A stretch of DNA of 53,182 nt, from NCBI GenBank assembly GCA_003427395.1, contig BFEA01000281.1, positions 310,232 to 363,413 of the forward strand, in the 5' to 3' direction. Under the pieces are notes generated by a model, which was given only the letters and a program-made list of their open reading frames with translations, made no database searches and was not told where the DNA came from. This DNA comes from Chara braunii. Lineage: Eukaryota > Streptophyta > Charophyceae > Charales > Characeae. Shown here one piece after another: positions 42,385-52,689 of the stretch. The translations under genes and the position numbers were made by a program. Each line of letters opens with the position of its first letter. Positions within the stretch are counted from its first letter, which is position 1.

Positions 42385-43189
42385 CTTTGGCACTCTTGGT
42401 GCCATCCAACAGAGATAGTGAGCTGGATCTTCCCAGTCCGTATCAGTAAGGTCTTCAGCCAACACGAGTGTGAGTGCGTGTGTGAGTGCGTGTGTGAGTG
42501 GGTTGCGTGTGGTGTGTGGGAGAGCGTTGGCTTTGGACACTACCATCCAGAAGGCTGCCCATCCCCCACTTCATAAGACCTTTGCCAAGCTTACTGTCTA
42601 GAACATAAAACATGCTACCCAAATGGCTGCGTCCCCGCATTTGACGTGGTATAACAGTGTAGGCAAGCACCTCAGGCTGCTGGGTACTTCTACCTGCCAA
42701 ATTTCCTTCTTTCTTTTTTTTTTTTTTTTTTTTCCAAGTACATCTCTGTTCAAACAAACAACTACTTCAACAAGGGGCTGTTGGCTCAACTTAGCTGGAG
42801 GAATGGGGTGAAGCAGAACACTACCTAGAATCAGATAGAATCTGGTTCCCATTCCCCTAGCGGCAGCCATGAGATCTGTGTATACTATCACTTAATTTAG
42901 GCTTAAACCGCGAGTACACGGCCCCAGCCTTGCAGAATGTTTCTGTTGCCACAAGCAAAACTCGGAGGCGCCGCGTGGCCCTCCGCGCCGTTGGAAAAAA
43001 AAACAGCGGCCTCTAAAGTGGTGTGGGCTTCATGCTGACGCCCATGGGCCGATGTGTGGTGTATTGTAGGCTGTCATGTAGGCTAATGTGCAGCTCTACC
43101 TGCCAAATTTCATACTTTGCAGGTAAGCCCTGAAGCTGACTGTCATCACAATTACATGTCTGATCAAACAAACAACCACAACGTTCAAG
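42385..43189. other. Probable SINE body and gene-free repeat
   Basis: GTGTGAGTGC is repeated three times near 42470-42500. A T run at 42716-42734 and the GATCTGTGTATACTAT repeat near 42874 follow. AAACAAACAAC occurs near 42755 and 43166. No gene. Confidence 0.4.
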
Positions 43190-43298
43190 GACACTGGACC
43201 CGCTTTCCAGCAGGTGCTGCTCCCCACCAATAGACGGAGCCTTCCAGGAGTGCTACTGGTGCCTGCTTTCACCAGCACTCCTAGCATCCACTTGGGTC

Positions 43299-43302
<4 letters not shown>
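43190..43302 (+). mobile_element. LINE 3' tail, plus orientation, interrupted
   Basis: The core starts near 43190 (GGACACTGGACCCGC) and ends GACGGAGCC near 43242. The hairpin AGGAGTGCT/AGCACTCCT (43246-43254 and 43274-43282) has an inner GGTG/CACC and the loop segment CTGCTTTCA. Its own poly-A is absent because LINE L4 inserted a few bases further on. Confidence 0.75.
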
Positions 43303-43337
<35 letters not shown>

Positions 43338-43767
43338 GAACACACCCTGAGTTGATGCTAGGGTAGCTGATATGAGCATACTACCCTAGCACTCTCTGGG
43401 AGGCTCCATCTATTTGTGGGGAACAGCACCTGCTGGAAAGCGGGTCCAGCGTCCCTCACATTGAAAAGTGGAATTTGAATTGGTCACTGTGTTCCCGATA
43501 AAATTGTCTCCTGCTGTAGCTTCTAATTTTTTGGAATAGACCTCTTCACCCCCAATTGGGGCGCCAGGTAAATCTTTCCTACCTTGTCATTCCAACAGTT
43601 GAGAGAGAGTGATGGTATGGCTATCTATTCCTCCGCTCACCTTTCTTCTGCTGCTGAGTCGTTCCCATACCATGACAGTGGAACCATAGCATTCTGAGGT
43701 TGAGTAAAAAGACTTGGGAACTCATGGGCTGGGCGAAGAGGGATCGAGGGGTCCACCTGAGTCCATT
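43303..43767 (-). mobile_element. LINE L4: 5'-truncated copy with target-site duplication
   Basis: On the minus strand it starts at 43767 within the ORF2 C-terminal end (WTQVDPSIPLRPAHEFPSLF, as in L2 and L3), then the 3' UTR with GGGTGAAGAGG (about 43,545), the core (43401-43456), a perfect 11 bp stem (TGCTAGGGTAG at 43356-43366, CTACCCTAGCA at 43381-43391, loop CTCATATCA) and poly-A (T run 43303-43333). CACTTGGGTCGTTCT flanks it exactly at 43289-43303 and 43768-43782. This is the clearest insertion in the window and must be fairly recent. Confidence 0.9.
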
Positions 43768-43782
43768 CACTTGGGTCGTTCT

Positions 43783-44538
43783 CTCTCTGAAAAATAAATT
43801 TCCCATCCGTTGTCAATGCCAGCAAGGTGTCCCAGCCCTAATCAGTTCATACCATTGAACCAGAAAACACATTCTTTGACTTGAGGGGGCCTTGAACCCA
43901 CTCCCTCTATAATGCAACTCAGCCATCCTACTAGTACTGCATACCTTGGAATTTGTGAATGGGGTGCTCCATATCAGGGGTTGATTCTGGGCATCCAATT
44001 GCGACCATGAGATTCCCCTTCAAATGCCTAGGCATAATCCTGCGGGACCTGCCCCTATGTCACAGTGGGAAGATGAGCTTTCGCAAAGGTTTCAAGCTTT
44101 GATCATGACTGACATGTCAGTGGCCTAATCAATATGATTGGATTTGTCAACAGCTGGACTTATGTGTGGCATGGGGTCCGCCGAATCGCCGATGACAGAA
44201 ACATGGCATGCGAACAAGGGTCTCCTTGCAGGTCAGGCACTTCACAGACTCATTTTCGTCAATAACGAGACAGATGCCAGACTGGAGAACAAAGACATGA
44301 TCAAAGGAGTGCCCAGATTGATATGTGCGTGCAAGGCGTTTTCTTTTTTGGTAGGCCTGTCAAATGATTCATGGCCAACAATGACCGAGGATGAGGGCCT
44401 ATTCACATTACGACGCTTTCTGTTAAAGCACCACCACTGAGTACCTACCGCGTTCTTAGGTGTTAATGCGGAGGCTGAATCGGTGCACCGCGGGGGTCCA
44501 TATGCATTTGCGTCAGAGGGGGCCTAAGACCCACTGGG
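43783..44538 (+). other. Unrecognised; possible exon or ORF at 44138-44440
   Basis: A 100-residue open frame (44138-44440) contains a candidate acceptor CTCCTTGCAG ending at about 44231 and a donor-like GTAGGC near 44351, so a single exon is possible. No motif is recognised and the rest of the stretch is non-coding. The right boundary is close to an artificial join at 44570. Confidence 0.25.
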
Positions 44539-44564
44539 GTACTGGTGGTTTAAACCACCAGTAC
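44539..44564. repeat. Perfect 26 bp palindrome
   Basis: The left half GTACTGGTGGTTT is followed directly by its reverse complement. It lies 5 bp from the adapter at 44570, and TACTGGTGGTTTA also ends the repeat near 12,311, so it may mark a tail-to-tail join. Confidence 0.8.
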
Positions 44565-44569
44565 GCTTC

Positions 44570-44607
44570 CTGTCTCTTATACACATCTAGATGTGTATAA
44601 GAGACAG
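44570..44607. other. Nextera mate-pair junction adapter (artefact)
   Basis: CTGTCTCTTATACACATCT (44570-44588) followed by its reverse complement (44589-44607) is the Tn5 mosaic-end pair that forms the Nextera mate-pair junction. It is synthetic. The DNA on its two sides may not be neighbours in the genome. The frame beginning MCIRDR across it is the known translation artefact of this adapter. Confidence 0.97.
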
Positions 44608-45564
44608 GCTTAAGCCCACTATCCCGGCGGTGGTGAGAGAACCGTCAGAATTGAGGGCTTATCTGTCGGGCTGCTCCATCTATTGGTGGGGAGCGACACC
44701 TGCTGGAAACCGGGTCCAGCGTCCCTTTGAACATCTTGCNGTNCAGAGTTTTATAGTTCATTTGCAGGGCTAAGGTCGTTTCTCTTCTAAACTCGGAGCC
44801 CCACTTTCCCTTGGAGCTGCTTGTGTTTCCCATCCCATCTTGGAGCATCCTTATCCATTGGACCTACCCTGTTTTGCAGCCCCCCTATGTTTTGGTTATC
44901 CTGTTTTATGACATTGTAAAAGCAGACCGTGGATTTTCCCAAAACCCCCTTTTAAACCCTAAACCCTTTCTGAACCCATGCACAGTATTTTAATGATCCT
45001 GAATGCCTACCAAGCAGAAAAGCATGCAGCATGATAATGAATGCTAGGCAGTGTGATGTCGGGTGATAACAAAGGCAACGAAATGCAGAGACTATACGCC
45101 CACGCCAACGCGGGATGGTAGGCAATGAGATACAGGGTGATGACCGCGAAGACCAGCAGCCGAAGTCCCCGTGCATTTCCTCAATAAAGGAGAGTGCTGA
45201 AGAGAGATGTGTTCTGCTTCTCATGCAGTCTTTCAGCTCCATCGTAAAGCCCGGCAGCAAGGAAGACCTTCCATCCCAGATTTCTTCAGCTGTCATCCTG
45301 GACTCTTCTGAGGCCAGACCCTTTGTCTGTTATAGCTGCGAGTTGCCAACCTTCTGTTGCTCTGGTCCGATCTGTTTCTGAGTCCCACCTTCCCCTTCTT
45401 CAGCGTTGCTGCGATCCTGCCGAAGAATCGGTTCCGCACCAATTGTGTCGTTGCTGGCCCTTCTGTACAAGCATCCAATGGTCAGAAGGGTTGTAGGAGG
45501 GACGAAGGAGGAGGGGGTCGGGGGGGGGGGGGGGTAAGGGCCACCCGGGCCTGCATCATGTTTT
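44608..45564 (-). mobile_element. LINE L5: 3' UTR, core and hairpin
   Basis: In minus sense, after the ORF2 end comes about 0.8 kb of UTR, then the core (44669-44726; n at 44740 and 44743), then a hairpin (TAAGCCC/GGGCTTA with inner GCGGT/ACCGT, loop CTCTCACCA). The poly-A tail that should follow is missing because the adapter breaks the sequence at 44607. A G run lies at about 45521-45534. Confidence 0.75.
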
Positions 45565-46861
45565 CTAGAGGAGAACGAAGTAAGGCGGAGAGGCGTCTAG
45601 CGGGACCGAGAAATGTTCATAAGGTTTCAGGGTCCATTTGTGCTCCTCCGTCCTCCAGTTCTTCCAACATAGTCGGGAGTCGTGAAGGTCTGCCATAACT
45701 CTCTTTTGACCCAGCCACTCATCTGTGAATCGGGTTGTTATTTCATTTTCTTTATTTTGCTTTTGCGACTCTGTGAGGGTCTGGTTTTCTTGTGTCTTTT
45801 TGATTTGTTGTTTGGCCCAATCCCATGCTGCTCTTACCCTTCCTACCAAGTACTGTGTCAAGTGTTCCTTTGCTTGGGGGGGGGGTGAAGGTGTGTTGTT
45901 TTCATTCAAAGGAGCAGCGGGCCCTCCAGGCGAGCATCAGCAATTCGATTCTGGTAATGTGGAAGAGATTTGTCTCGTAAGGAGACCAACCCACCTGGGA
46001 CGCTGTCGGGTTCCCCATCAGCAGCAGTTTCGGGTTCCAGGGAAATTGGGACCCGGTCAGACATGTCCAGGCAGCATCCCACCATCTCCAGATCTGTGTT
46101 ACCATAGGGCACCCTAGTAAGCAATGCTCCAGTGTAGCACGGGAGGGTTGGGAGAACCATTCGCAGTAACTGCAGATGGGGGAGAGAAGGCCTTTCTGTT
46201 CCAAGTCTGTCCTCGAGACAAGCCAGTCGGGAGTGGGTAGACATCGATATAGTATCTGCCATTGGAGGGCACGATGAGATGTCGGCATTATGTCAGTGTA
46301 GCGGTCCCATCTAAAATCGGCCATCTCTCCCCGCGGAAGGATAGAGTCTTTGTCCCATCTGTTTTGCACAGTTTTTTCTGTGGACCGGGTTTTGTGTATT
46401 GTTCGATATCCGTGCTTAACCGTATACTCCCATGGTTTAACAGGGGGGGNGGTGGCCCCATTTNGGGTCCACTGCCATTCCGCCGGGTCGAAGGGAAGAT
46501 TCGAGATCGGGGAGCATGGCCAGTACACAAAGTGGGATTGATGTGGTCCCTCCAGCACCCTCACTCTGATCAGGCCAACCCAGTTGGAGTTTGTGTCCCC
46601 GTCTGGGTTTCTTTGCAGTGCCGACCATGCAGCTCCCGGAGTAGATATGTCATATGCCTCTACATGGGCGATGTGGTCCGTCAGTTTGACCACCTTGCCC
46701 ACCGAATGGGGGAGATTGATGTGGAACCATTGGACGACCCTATCACCTTCTTCAATCGATGGACTATTTTTTAGGGGCCCGATCCATGCTAGGGGAATAG
46801 ATTCTTGGAATCTCTCCAGGCTTTCCTCCCTTTGTCTTACATATTTAAGTTGGTCCTTCAT
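45565..46861 (-). pseudogene. LINE L5: ORF2 C-terminal part with zf-RVT
   Basis: The frame 46861-45902 (319 residues) resembles L2 throughout: SIPLAWIGPLKNSPSIEEGD, LPFDPAEWQW and HRALQWQILYRCLPTPDWL, then the zf-RVT finger with C230, C233, H246 and C251. Frame 45909-45565 carries the last part, ending WTLKPYEHFSVPLDASPP. The frameshift lies near 45,905, and n positions at 46450 and 46464. The finger-containing region is typical of plant LINE ORF2 and follows RT in order. Confidence 0.85.
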
Positions 46862-47550
46862 TTGGTCCGCTGTTTTTCACGCACCCCTTCGGAAGTCCCA
46901 TATGTCTCCGATGGTGAAGACACCTTTGGCGACCCATTGTCTCCAATGTGATCGCTTTGACAGCTGGTGAGGTCTCCCTCCCTCGTCGCATATGAACGAG
47001 TTTCCGAAGAGTGGTTGTTTGACTATGTCGTGCCAGCGCAGGTGGGGGGGGATGCTGCGAGGACCCATCTCCCTCCACAGTTTTACCATGTTGGGCCATA
47101 GCGGGTCATTTGCTATGTCGTTTCTTGTTTGGGCCTGTTGAGAAGGAGGAGCGGCTGATGAGTGCGGTCCGGGGACCGGCCAGCCGGGTTGGTTAACCAT
47201 TGTAACGGGTGTACCCACTTGTCCAGTGGGGAGGTCGGGGCAAGATTGGCGATCTTGATGTATGCATAGGGAGCCCATAAGACATCATTCCCCATCAACA
47301 GATGAGGGTTTTGAAGGAGAGCGTTTTTAACTGGTCTTGCGGTTCCAGAATTGCCAAACCCCCTTTTGATCTGGGCTGGGCGACGCTGTCCCAAGCTACT
47401 CTGGAGAGGAAAGCAGGATCCTCGTGATCATTTTTTCACAGGTATGCAGCTGCCGCTTTCCTTAATCTTTGAAGTTGCTTGGGCGGAATCGGCCAGCATG
47501 CCGCTTTGTACCACATTGTCGAAAATATTGCGGTATTCAGTGCAAGCGCC
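46862..47550 (-). pseudogene. LINE L5: RT thumb and linker, frameshifted
   Basis: Coding continues on the minus strand in several frames: FSTMWYKAACWP-like and RVAWDSVAQP-like segments near 47,500-47,350, HLLMGNDVLWAPYAYIKI (47394-47113) and RQPLFGN-like near 47,030. It joins the RT to the zf-RVT part. At least three frame changes occur. Confidence 0.7.
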
Positions 47551-49032
47551 CTACCCACTATTGAAGTGTGCATTCCCTTCAACCTGGCCATTCTTCTCAG
47601 GGCCTCTTCCGAGCGCTGTAAGGCGCACTCCCAATATCCGTATAGCCTCCTCCTTGTGTTTCCATGCCACAGTCGGGTCAGGGGGGGGGGGGGTATCTTG
47701 TGGGTGGAGCCACCAACCCTCGGTCTTGGATCCCCAGTTTACGACCATATCAGATGTTATTGAGAACGTATGTTTGGTATCGACAAGCGCTTGAAGAGAG
47801 GAGCGGTTTGCTTCGATCAACACCGTTAGATCATCAGCAAAGAGCGATGTCACAGGGATGCGATGGTATGGGATTTCAGGCAGATCTATTTTCTCTATTT
47901 TGGGGTTAGCTCTGATGGTCGTGGCAAGTGCCTCCATTATGATAACGAACAACAATGGGGCAACAGGATCCCCTTGCCTAACCGATCGCTGAAGCGGGAA
48001 CGGGCTGGAGAGATGACCATTCACCATCACATTGGTCGATGCTGTTCTGTGGAGGGTGTCCACCCAGCTTCGGAAGTTGGGACCAAAGTTCATTTTTTGC
48101 ATACAGAGGTCTAGGAAGATCCAGTCAACATGGTCGTAGGCCTGTTCAAAGTCAATGAAGAGGACCGCCGCTTCCTTCTTTCTTTGTCTTGCGTATTTAA
48201 TAGTCTCATTCACCAAGAGGATGTTATCTTGTATATTCCTTTCGGGTATAAACCCGTACTGGTCGGGGTGGATGAGGTGTGTCATATGGGGAAGCATGTG
48301 GTTTGTGAGTGCCTTCGCGACCATCTTGTAGGGCACAGGCAACAGTGTTATGGGTCTATAATTCCTGACCTCATTCTTCGAACCTTTCTTATAGAGGAGT
48401 GTGGTAACTCCTTGGTTGAGGAGGCCCCCGAACGTGCGTTCTGTCTGAACTGCGTTTATATACCCTACAAGGTCCGTTCCGATTGTGCCCCAGAACGCGA
48501 GCCAAAATTCCTTGGGGAACGAATCCAAACCGGGAGTTTTCTCATCATCCATTTGTTGGAGGGCGGTGTAAATCTCTGTCTTGGTCAGCGGACTCTCCAA
48601 TGCGGAATGGTTCTCCGGCGAGAGGATTGATCCCAGATTGTGCAACATTTGTTGCCTTGCATCAGAGACATTATCAGCTGTCCACTGGGATATCTTAGAG
48701 GTGAGCAGTTCTTGATAGTACTTGGCAGCATAATCGGTGATTTGGTAGGGGTTAGTGGCCTCGGGTTGGTCAGCGTGCAGCGGGTGCTTGAGCGATAAAA
48801 TGACAGCCTGTTTTGCTCTCGCTTTGGCCTTTCTAAAAAATGTTTTTGCCATCATCCCATCTGTCTGAGTGCGTTTGATTCTAGCCTGGACTCTCCATGC
48901 CTCCGCTTGGCTGTCCAAGTGTTCTTGGAGGCGGTCTCTAGCCTGTTGCAGGTTAGAATATGCTGCGTCGTCCAGGGGCGTGGACGACAGCTTGTCATCC
49001 CATTTTTCTAGGGTACTGAGAAAGTCCTCCAT
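47551..49032 (-). pseudogene. LINE L5: ORF2 reverse transcriptase
   Basis: This is the longest intact frame in the window (493 residues). After an N-terminal helical region, RT motifs appear in order: TLLYKKGSKNEVRNYRPITL (210-229), PDQYGFIPERN, motif A FIDFEQAYDHVDW (292-304, D294), motif B SVRQGDPVAPLLF (350-362) and the catalytic FADD box (398-401). Residues expected for activity are present. It synthesises DNA at a nicked target in active LINEs. The frame ends near a C-rich slip (PPPPPD, plus strand G run at about 47,680), and the endonuclease lies in another frame upstream. Confidence 0.95.
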
Positions 49033-49163
49033 GATCGCTTTCCTTTCCCTCGCCCTTTTTTAACCCTTTCTCTGAGTTGGGCCACCCCCTGATTAAACCA
49101 GTCAACCACTGATCCCACATCCTGTTTCTTTGATTGCCAATACTCCCAGTACTCTTTGACACA

Positions 49164-50213
49164 CTATTGAAAAGTTGGCAGCTTGATTAGTGATGTATTG
49201 AACTTGAAGAAACAGCGGCCCCTTTTGAAAGACGGTCGCGTGACGAGGCCAATGGCGGTCATCTTATGGTCAAAGGAGCGGGAGGGGCTGAAAGGGAGTA
49301 TGGCTGCCTCAATCAACGGACCCGCCAGATCTTTGGATAGGAGTATGAGATCGATACTTGAATTTGACAGGTCATCACACCCCCTTGATTTAATGCATGT
49401 GGATGCTTGTTTTGCGGGGTGTATGGTCCTGTATGAGTCAACCAATTGAAATTCTGCCATGAGTTGATTGAACACAAGCGCATCTAGTCCTTCATGTGGT
49501 ATCGAGTGGCCCGTTCCGTGTGGCTGAGTTTGGCTTCTTCTATCTATTGCGGGGTCTGGTGCCAGGTTGAAATCTCCGGTCAGGACCATGGGGAGGTCTG
49601 CAGGGAGCACATGCAACAGGTGAAGAAAGAATTCAGCTCTTTCTACCGGTGTGTTAGGAGCGTAGACACTTACCAGGCAGATCTCTTCGTCTTCCCATAG
49701 GGCCTTCATGAGTACCCATCTGTCGTTGATCTCATCTCTGATGATTTCTAGGGGCTTAAGTCTGGATGTGGGGGGGAGCCAAATTGCCACCCCCGCAGAA
49801 TGGTAGTTCTTGGTATGTGCATGATAAGATTGGTATGGCCAAATTTGTTGGGACTTTGCCAGGTGTGCGGGATTGTCCAAGAGGTGGGTTTCCTGCACAC
49901 ACACAGCATCAGGCCAGTAGTTGGCATCGTTTGAGCGAATCATATCCCATATTGCTTGTGTTTTCTGCTGTGTCGAGGCAACCAATCCATTAACATTTAT
50001 TGATCTGACATCCAAATCTGCTTTTTTAAGGGTTTTTTCCCACAGCGGTACCTTCCTCATGGGAGGGGGGGGAATGGGAGGCGGGGGTTCGGGAACCGGG
50101 TTTGGGTTGAGGTGCAGTGGGTGCAGTGATGCGAGGGGTGGGTGTAGAGGAGGTATGGTTGCCGGGCGGGGTGGGAGTTGGGGTGTGCCAGTCACATTTT
50201 GGTTTGCCGCCAT
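49164..50213 (-). pseudogene. LINE L5: ORF2 AP-like endonuclease
   Basis: The frame has 349 residues. A proline-rich leader (1-55) starts MAANQNVTGT. The exonuclease-endonuclease-phosphatase fold follows with all signature residues: NVNG (73-76), QETH (107-110, E108), VYAPN (183-187), GDFN (213-216), SSIDLILLS (285-293, D288) and FDHKM (314-318). It nicks target DNA. It ends at a stop about 130 bp before the RT frame begins, so a frameshift separates the two domains. The ATG at 50213 is a plausible true ORF2 start because a similar proline-rich leader is seen in L2. Confidence 0.95.
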
Positions 50214-50261
50214 GGTAGTTTTTTTGGGTTCAGAGTGGGTGTCTTATTTCTGCACCAGCTT

Positions 50262-51158
50262 TTACTCTCGCGTCCGCATATCCGAGTGAAGAGGGGCAAG
50301 CAAACTTTGGGAAAGGACCAGTCCCAAGATGTGTCTGATATGGTAAGCCAACCATATCTGGCTAGTCCGTAGTCTTGTGACCGGGAGTTGCCAGAGCTCC
50401 TCTTCAGTGAACCACTCCGTGGTCATGTGGATAGCCCTGTGCTTTTCTGTCTGTTCTTCGTGGAGGCAAAGCAGCACTGTGTGGATTTGAGACGGAAAAG
50501 GGAGCCCTTGCGGACATGAGAGGCGGGGGAGTATGTCATCGATAGGGACTTCCCAAATGATGTGCAGGTGTGCCGCTACCAGTTTGAGGTCAGGCTTTCC
50601 CTTCCAGCCCATGAAGGTGACACCCACTGCCAATTTCTTATACTGGGGCTCCACTTTCATAAGACCTATGGCTGGTTGTCCCCCTGGTTTGTGTTGAGAC
50701 CTGAGAAGCAGCAGGACATTTTCCTTCAGATTTGACAACACCCACTGCTCCTGCCTCTCCACCCAGTCTTTCATCCTCCCTCTCATAGTTATTTTGGAGG
50801 GCGGTTCCCCTCCTCCAGGTTTGGCCAGTCTTTTTTGTCCTTGGGTGTCCCAATCACTGTCGTCCTCCTCTGACGAGGAGAGGAGATCTATGGGCAGCGA
50901 CCGGACGTGACTGTTGTGTTGGATGAGCAGTTCGCTGTTATTGGGTTGCTCATTTTGTAAGGAGGGTAAAATGCACATTTTTGCCAGGAGGTGCTTGGGG
51001 GGAAGGGACTGGCCCTCTGCTTTATAGTCCAGTTTATAGGTCGTGTGTATGTAGTCTGAGAAATGCTCACCCGGAGGCTGAGCCACAGTCGACAGTTCCG
51101 CCGGAGAAATTTTAAACAGGCTACTTTTGATGACTTTGTCAACGACACTCTTGGCCAA
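50262..51158 (-). CDS. LINE L5: ORF1 protein, unknown fold
   Basis: An intact 298-residue frame lies directly upstream of ORF2, separated by about 48 bp. It has an N-terminal region, an acidic Ser/Asp/Glu patch (94-103), a basic stretch (KITMRGRMKDW, about 122-132) and a C-terminal region with GKPDLKLVAAHL that is also found in L2. I see no RRM, no CCHC knuckle and no clear coiled coil, so it differs from the usual plant LINE ORF1 and from L6. RNA binding is the expected role by position only. Confidence 0.65.
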   Translation of the reverse strand: MAKSVVDKVIKSSLFKISPAELSTVAQPPGEHFSDYIHTTYKLDYKAEGQSLPPKHLLAKMCILPSLQNEQPNNSELLIQHNSHVRSLPIDLLSSSEEDDSDWDTQGQKRLAKPGGGEPPSKITMRGRMKDWVERQEQWVLSNLKENVLLLLRSQHKPGGQPAIGLMKVEPQYKKLAVGVTFMGWKGKPDLKLVAAHLHIIWEVPIDDILPRLSCPQGLPFPSQIHTVLLCLHEEQTEKHRAIHMTTEWFTEEELWQLPVTRLRTSQIWLAYHIRHILGLVLSQSLLAPLHSDMRTRE

Positions 51159-51540
51159 GATAATGATGTATGGTCAGTCTATGTCCCCACAGGGGGTGGC
51201 TCGGCAGGCCGTGCCCCACATTTCAAGTGGGTCCTGCCCGTACCCTGCGTACGAGGCCATTTAGAAATGTGAAGCACAGGATCGAGGTGAAAGAATGCTG
51301 TGCAGGTGAGGAAAAATCCCGCAGCCGAACGCGCTAGCGCACGGGAGCGAACCGACCGGCGGGTCCGGCGGTCTTGTAACCCTGGAACCTTGGAGACTAC
51401 CGAGGACGACGGACGGTGTTGACGCCATCGCCAAACCACTTGAAGATAGTACCAGTGACTTACATGTGAAGAAGAAACGGCGGTGAGCAGCGCAGGATAG
51501 CAGATATCCTGAGGTCAGCACTCTGAAGGTGCCCTTGCAA
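51159..51540. other. Probable LINE L5 5' UTR
   Basis: No gene. GGGAGCGAACCGACCGG near 51345 recurs near 52850, within the sequence upstream of the tandem duplication. Confidence 0.45.
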
Positions 51541-52689
51541 CCTGTGAAGACTGAGCGGGACGGCATTACGGCGCGGCATGAGATGAACAAGGCGCTGCTG
51601 AGGGCAGCGTCATAGCCAGCCCCAAGTAGCCGGGGCTCGGCTTGAGATGGTCTTCGTGTATGGGAAGGAAGACGTGTAAGATGAGTTCGAGGGTGAGAAA
51701 GGGATGAGGTTGATGATGCGAGGGCACGTACCTGGTCTTGACGATGGTCTTCAAGGTCGACATCTTCAAGTACTTCGGTTGTGGCTGCTGAACGTCAACA
51801 GGATGCAATGTCAATTCGTGGGATGCAAGTAGCTGTGTGGTGGTATGCATTGTCAATTCGTGGGATGCTAGTACCTGTGTGATGGTAGTCGGGCCGCTGA
51901 GCGCCAAGAAGGAGGAAGGACTCTGAATACATATGTTGGTAGTGGCGAGCGTATGCTCTCATTGACATTCAGGTTCAGTGCTTTGATTCTCCGTTGGTGG
52001 AATACCAGAGCACTCCTTCTTTCGGGACAGCGTCACACTTGCTGGCTTTCAATGTGATTTTGCATTTTGGATTTCTGTCATTTCGCTATCGCTCATTTTC
52101 CTTGCGGTGCTCTTTTGTGACCTGTGAAGACTGAGCGGGACAACATTACGGCGCAGCATGAGATGAACAAGGCGCTGCTGAGGGCAGCGTCATAGCCAAC
52201 CCCAAGTAGCCGGGGCTCGACTTCAGATGGTTTTGTGTATGGGAAGGAAGACATGTGAGATGAAGTCGAGGGTGAGAAAGAGACGAGGTTGATGATGCGA
52301 GGGCACGTACCTGGTATTGGCGATGGTCGACAAGGTCGACATCTTCAAGTACTTCGGTTGTGACTGCTGACGTCAACAGGATGCATTGTCAATTCGTGGG
52401 ATGCAAGTAGCCGTGTGATGGTATGCATTGTCAATTCGTGGGATGCTAGTACCTGTGTGATGGTAGTCAGGCCGCTGAGCGCCAAGAAGGAGGAAGGACT
52501 TTGGATACATATGTTGGTAGTGGCGAGCGTATGCTCTCATTGACATTCAGGTTCAATGCTTTGATTCTCCGTTGGTGGAATACCAGGGCATTCCTTCTTT
52601 CTGGACAACGTCAGACTTGCTGGCTTTCAATGTCATTTTGCATTCTGGATTGCTGTCATTTCGCTATCGCTCATTTTCCTTGCGGTGCT
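51541..52689. repeat. Two-copy tandem duplication of 580 bp
   Basis: CCTGTGAAGACTGAGCGGGA at 51541 recurs at 52121, and the whole unit follows with few differences to CTTGCGGTGC at about 52,688. Inside each unit TGTCAATTCGTGGGATGC occurs twice. There is no convincing ORF. It lies about 0.4 kb upstream of the L5 ORF1 start on the LINE-sense strand. Confidence 0.85.

Noticed and set aside
44591-44773. ORF beginning MCIRDR
   Set aside because: The start is encoded by the synthetic adapter at 44570-44607, so it is an artefact.
44950-44970. Interstitial telomere repeat (AAACCCTAAACCC)
   Set aside because: Only two units, no array; chance or a tiny relic.
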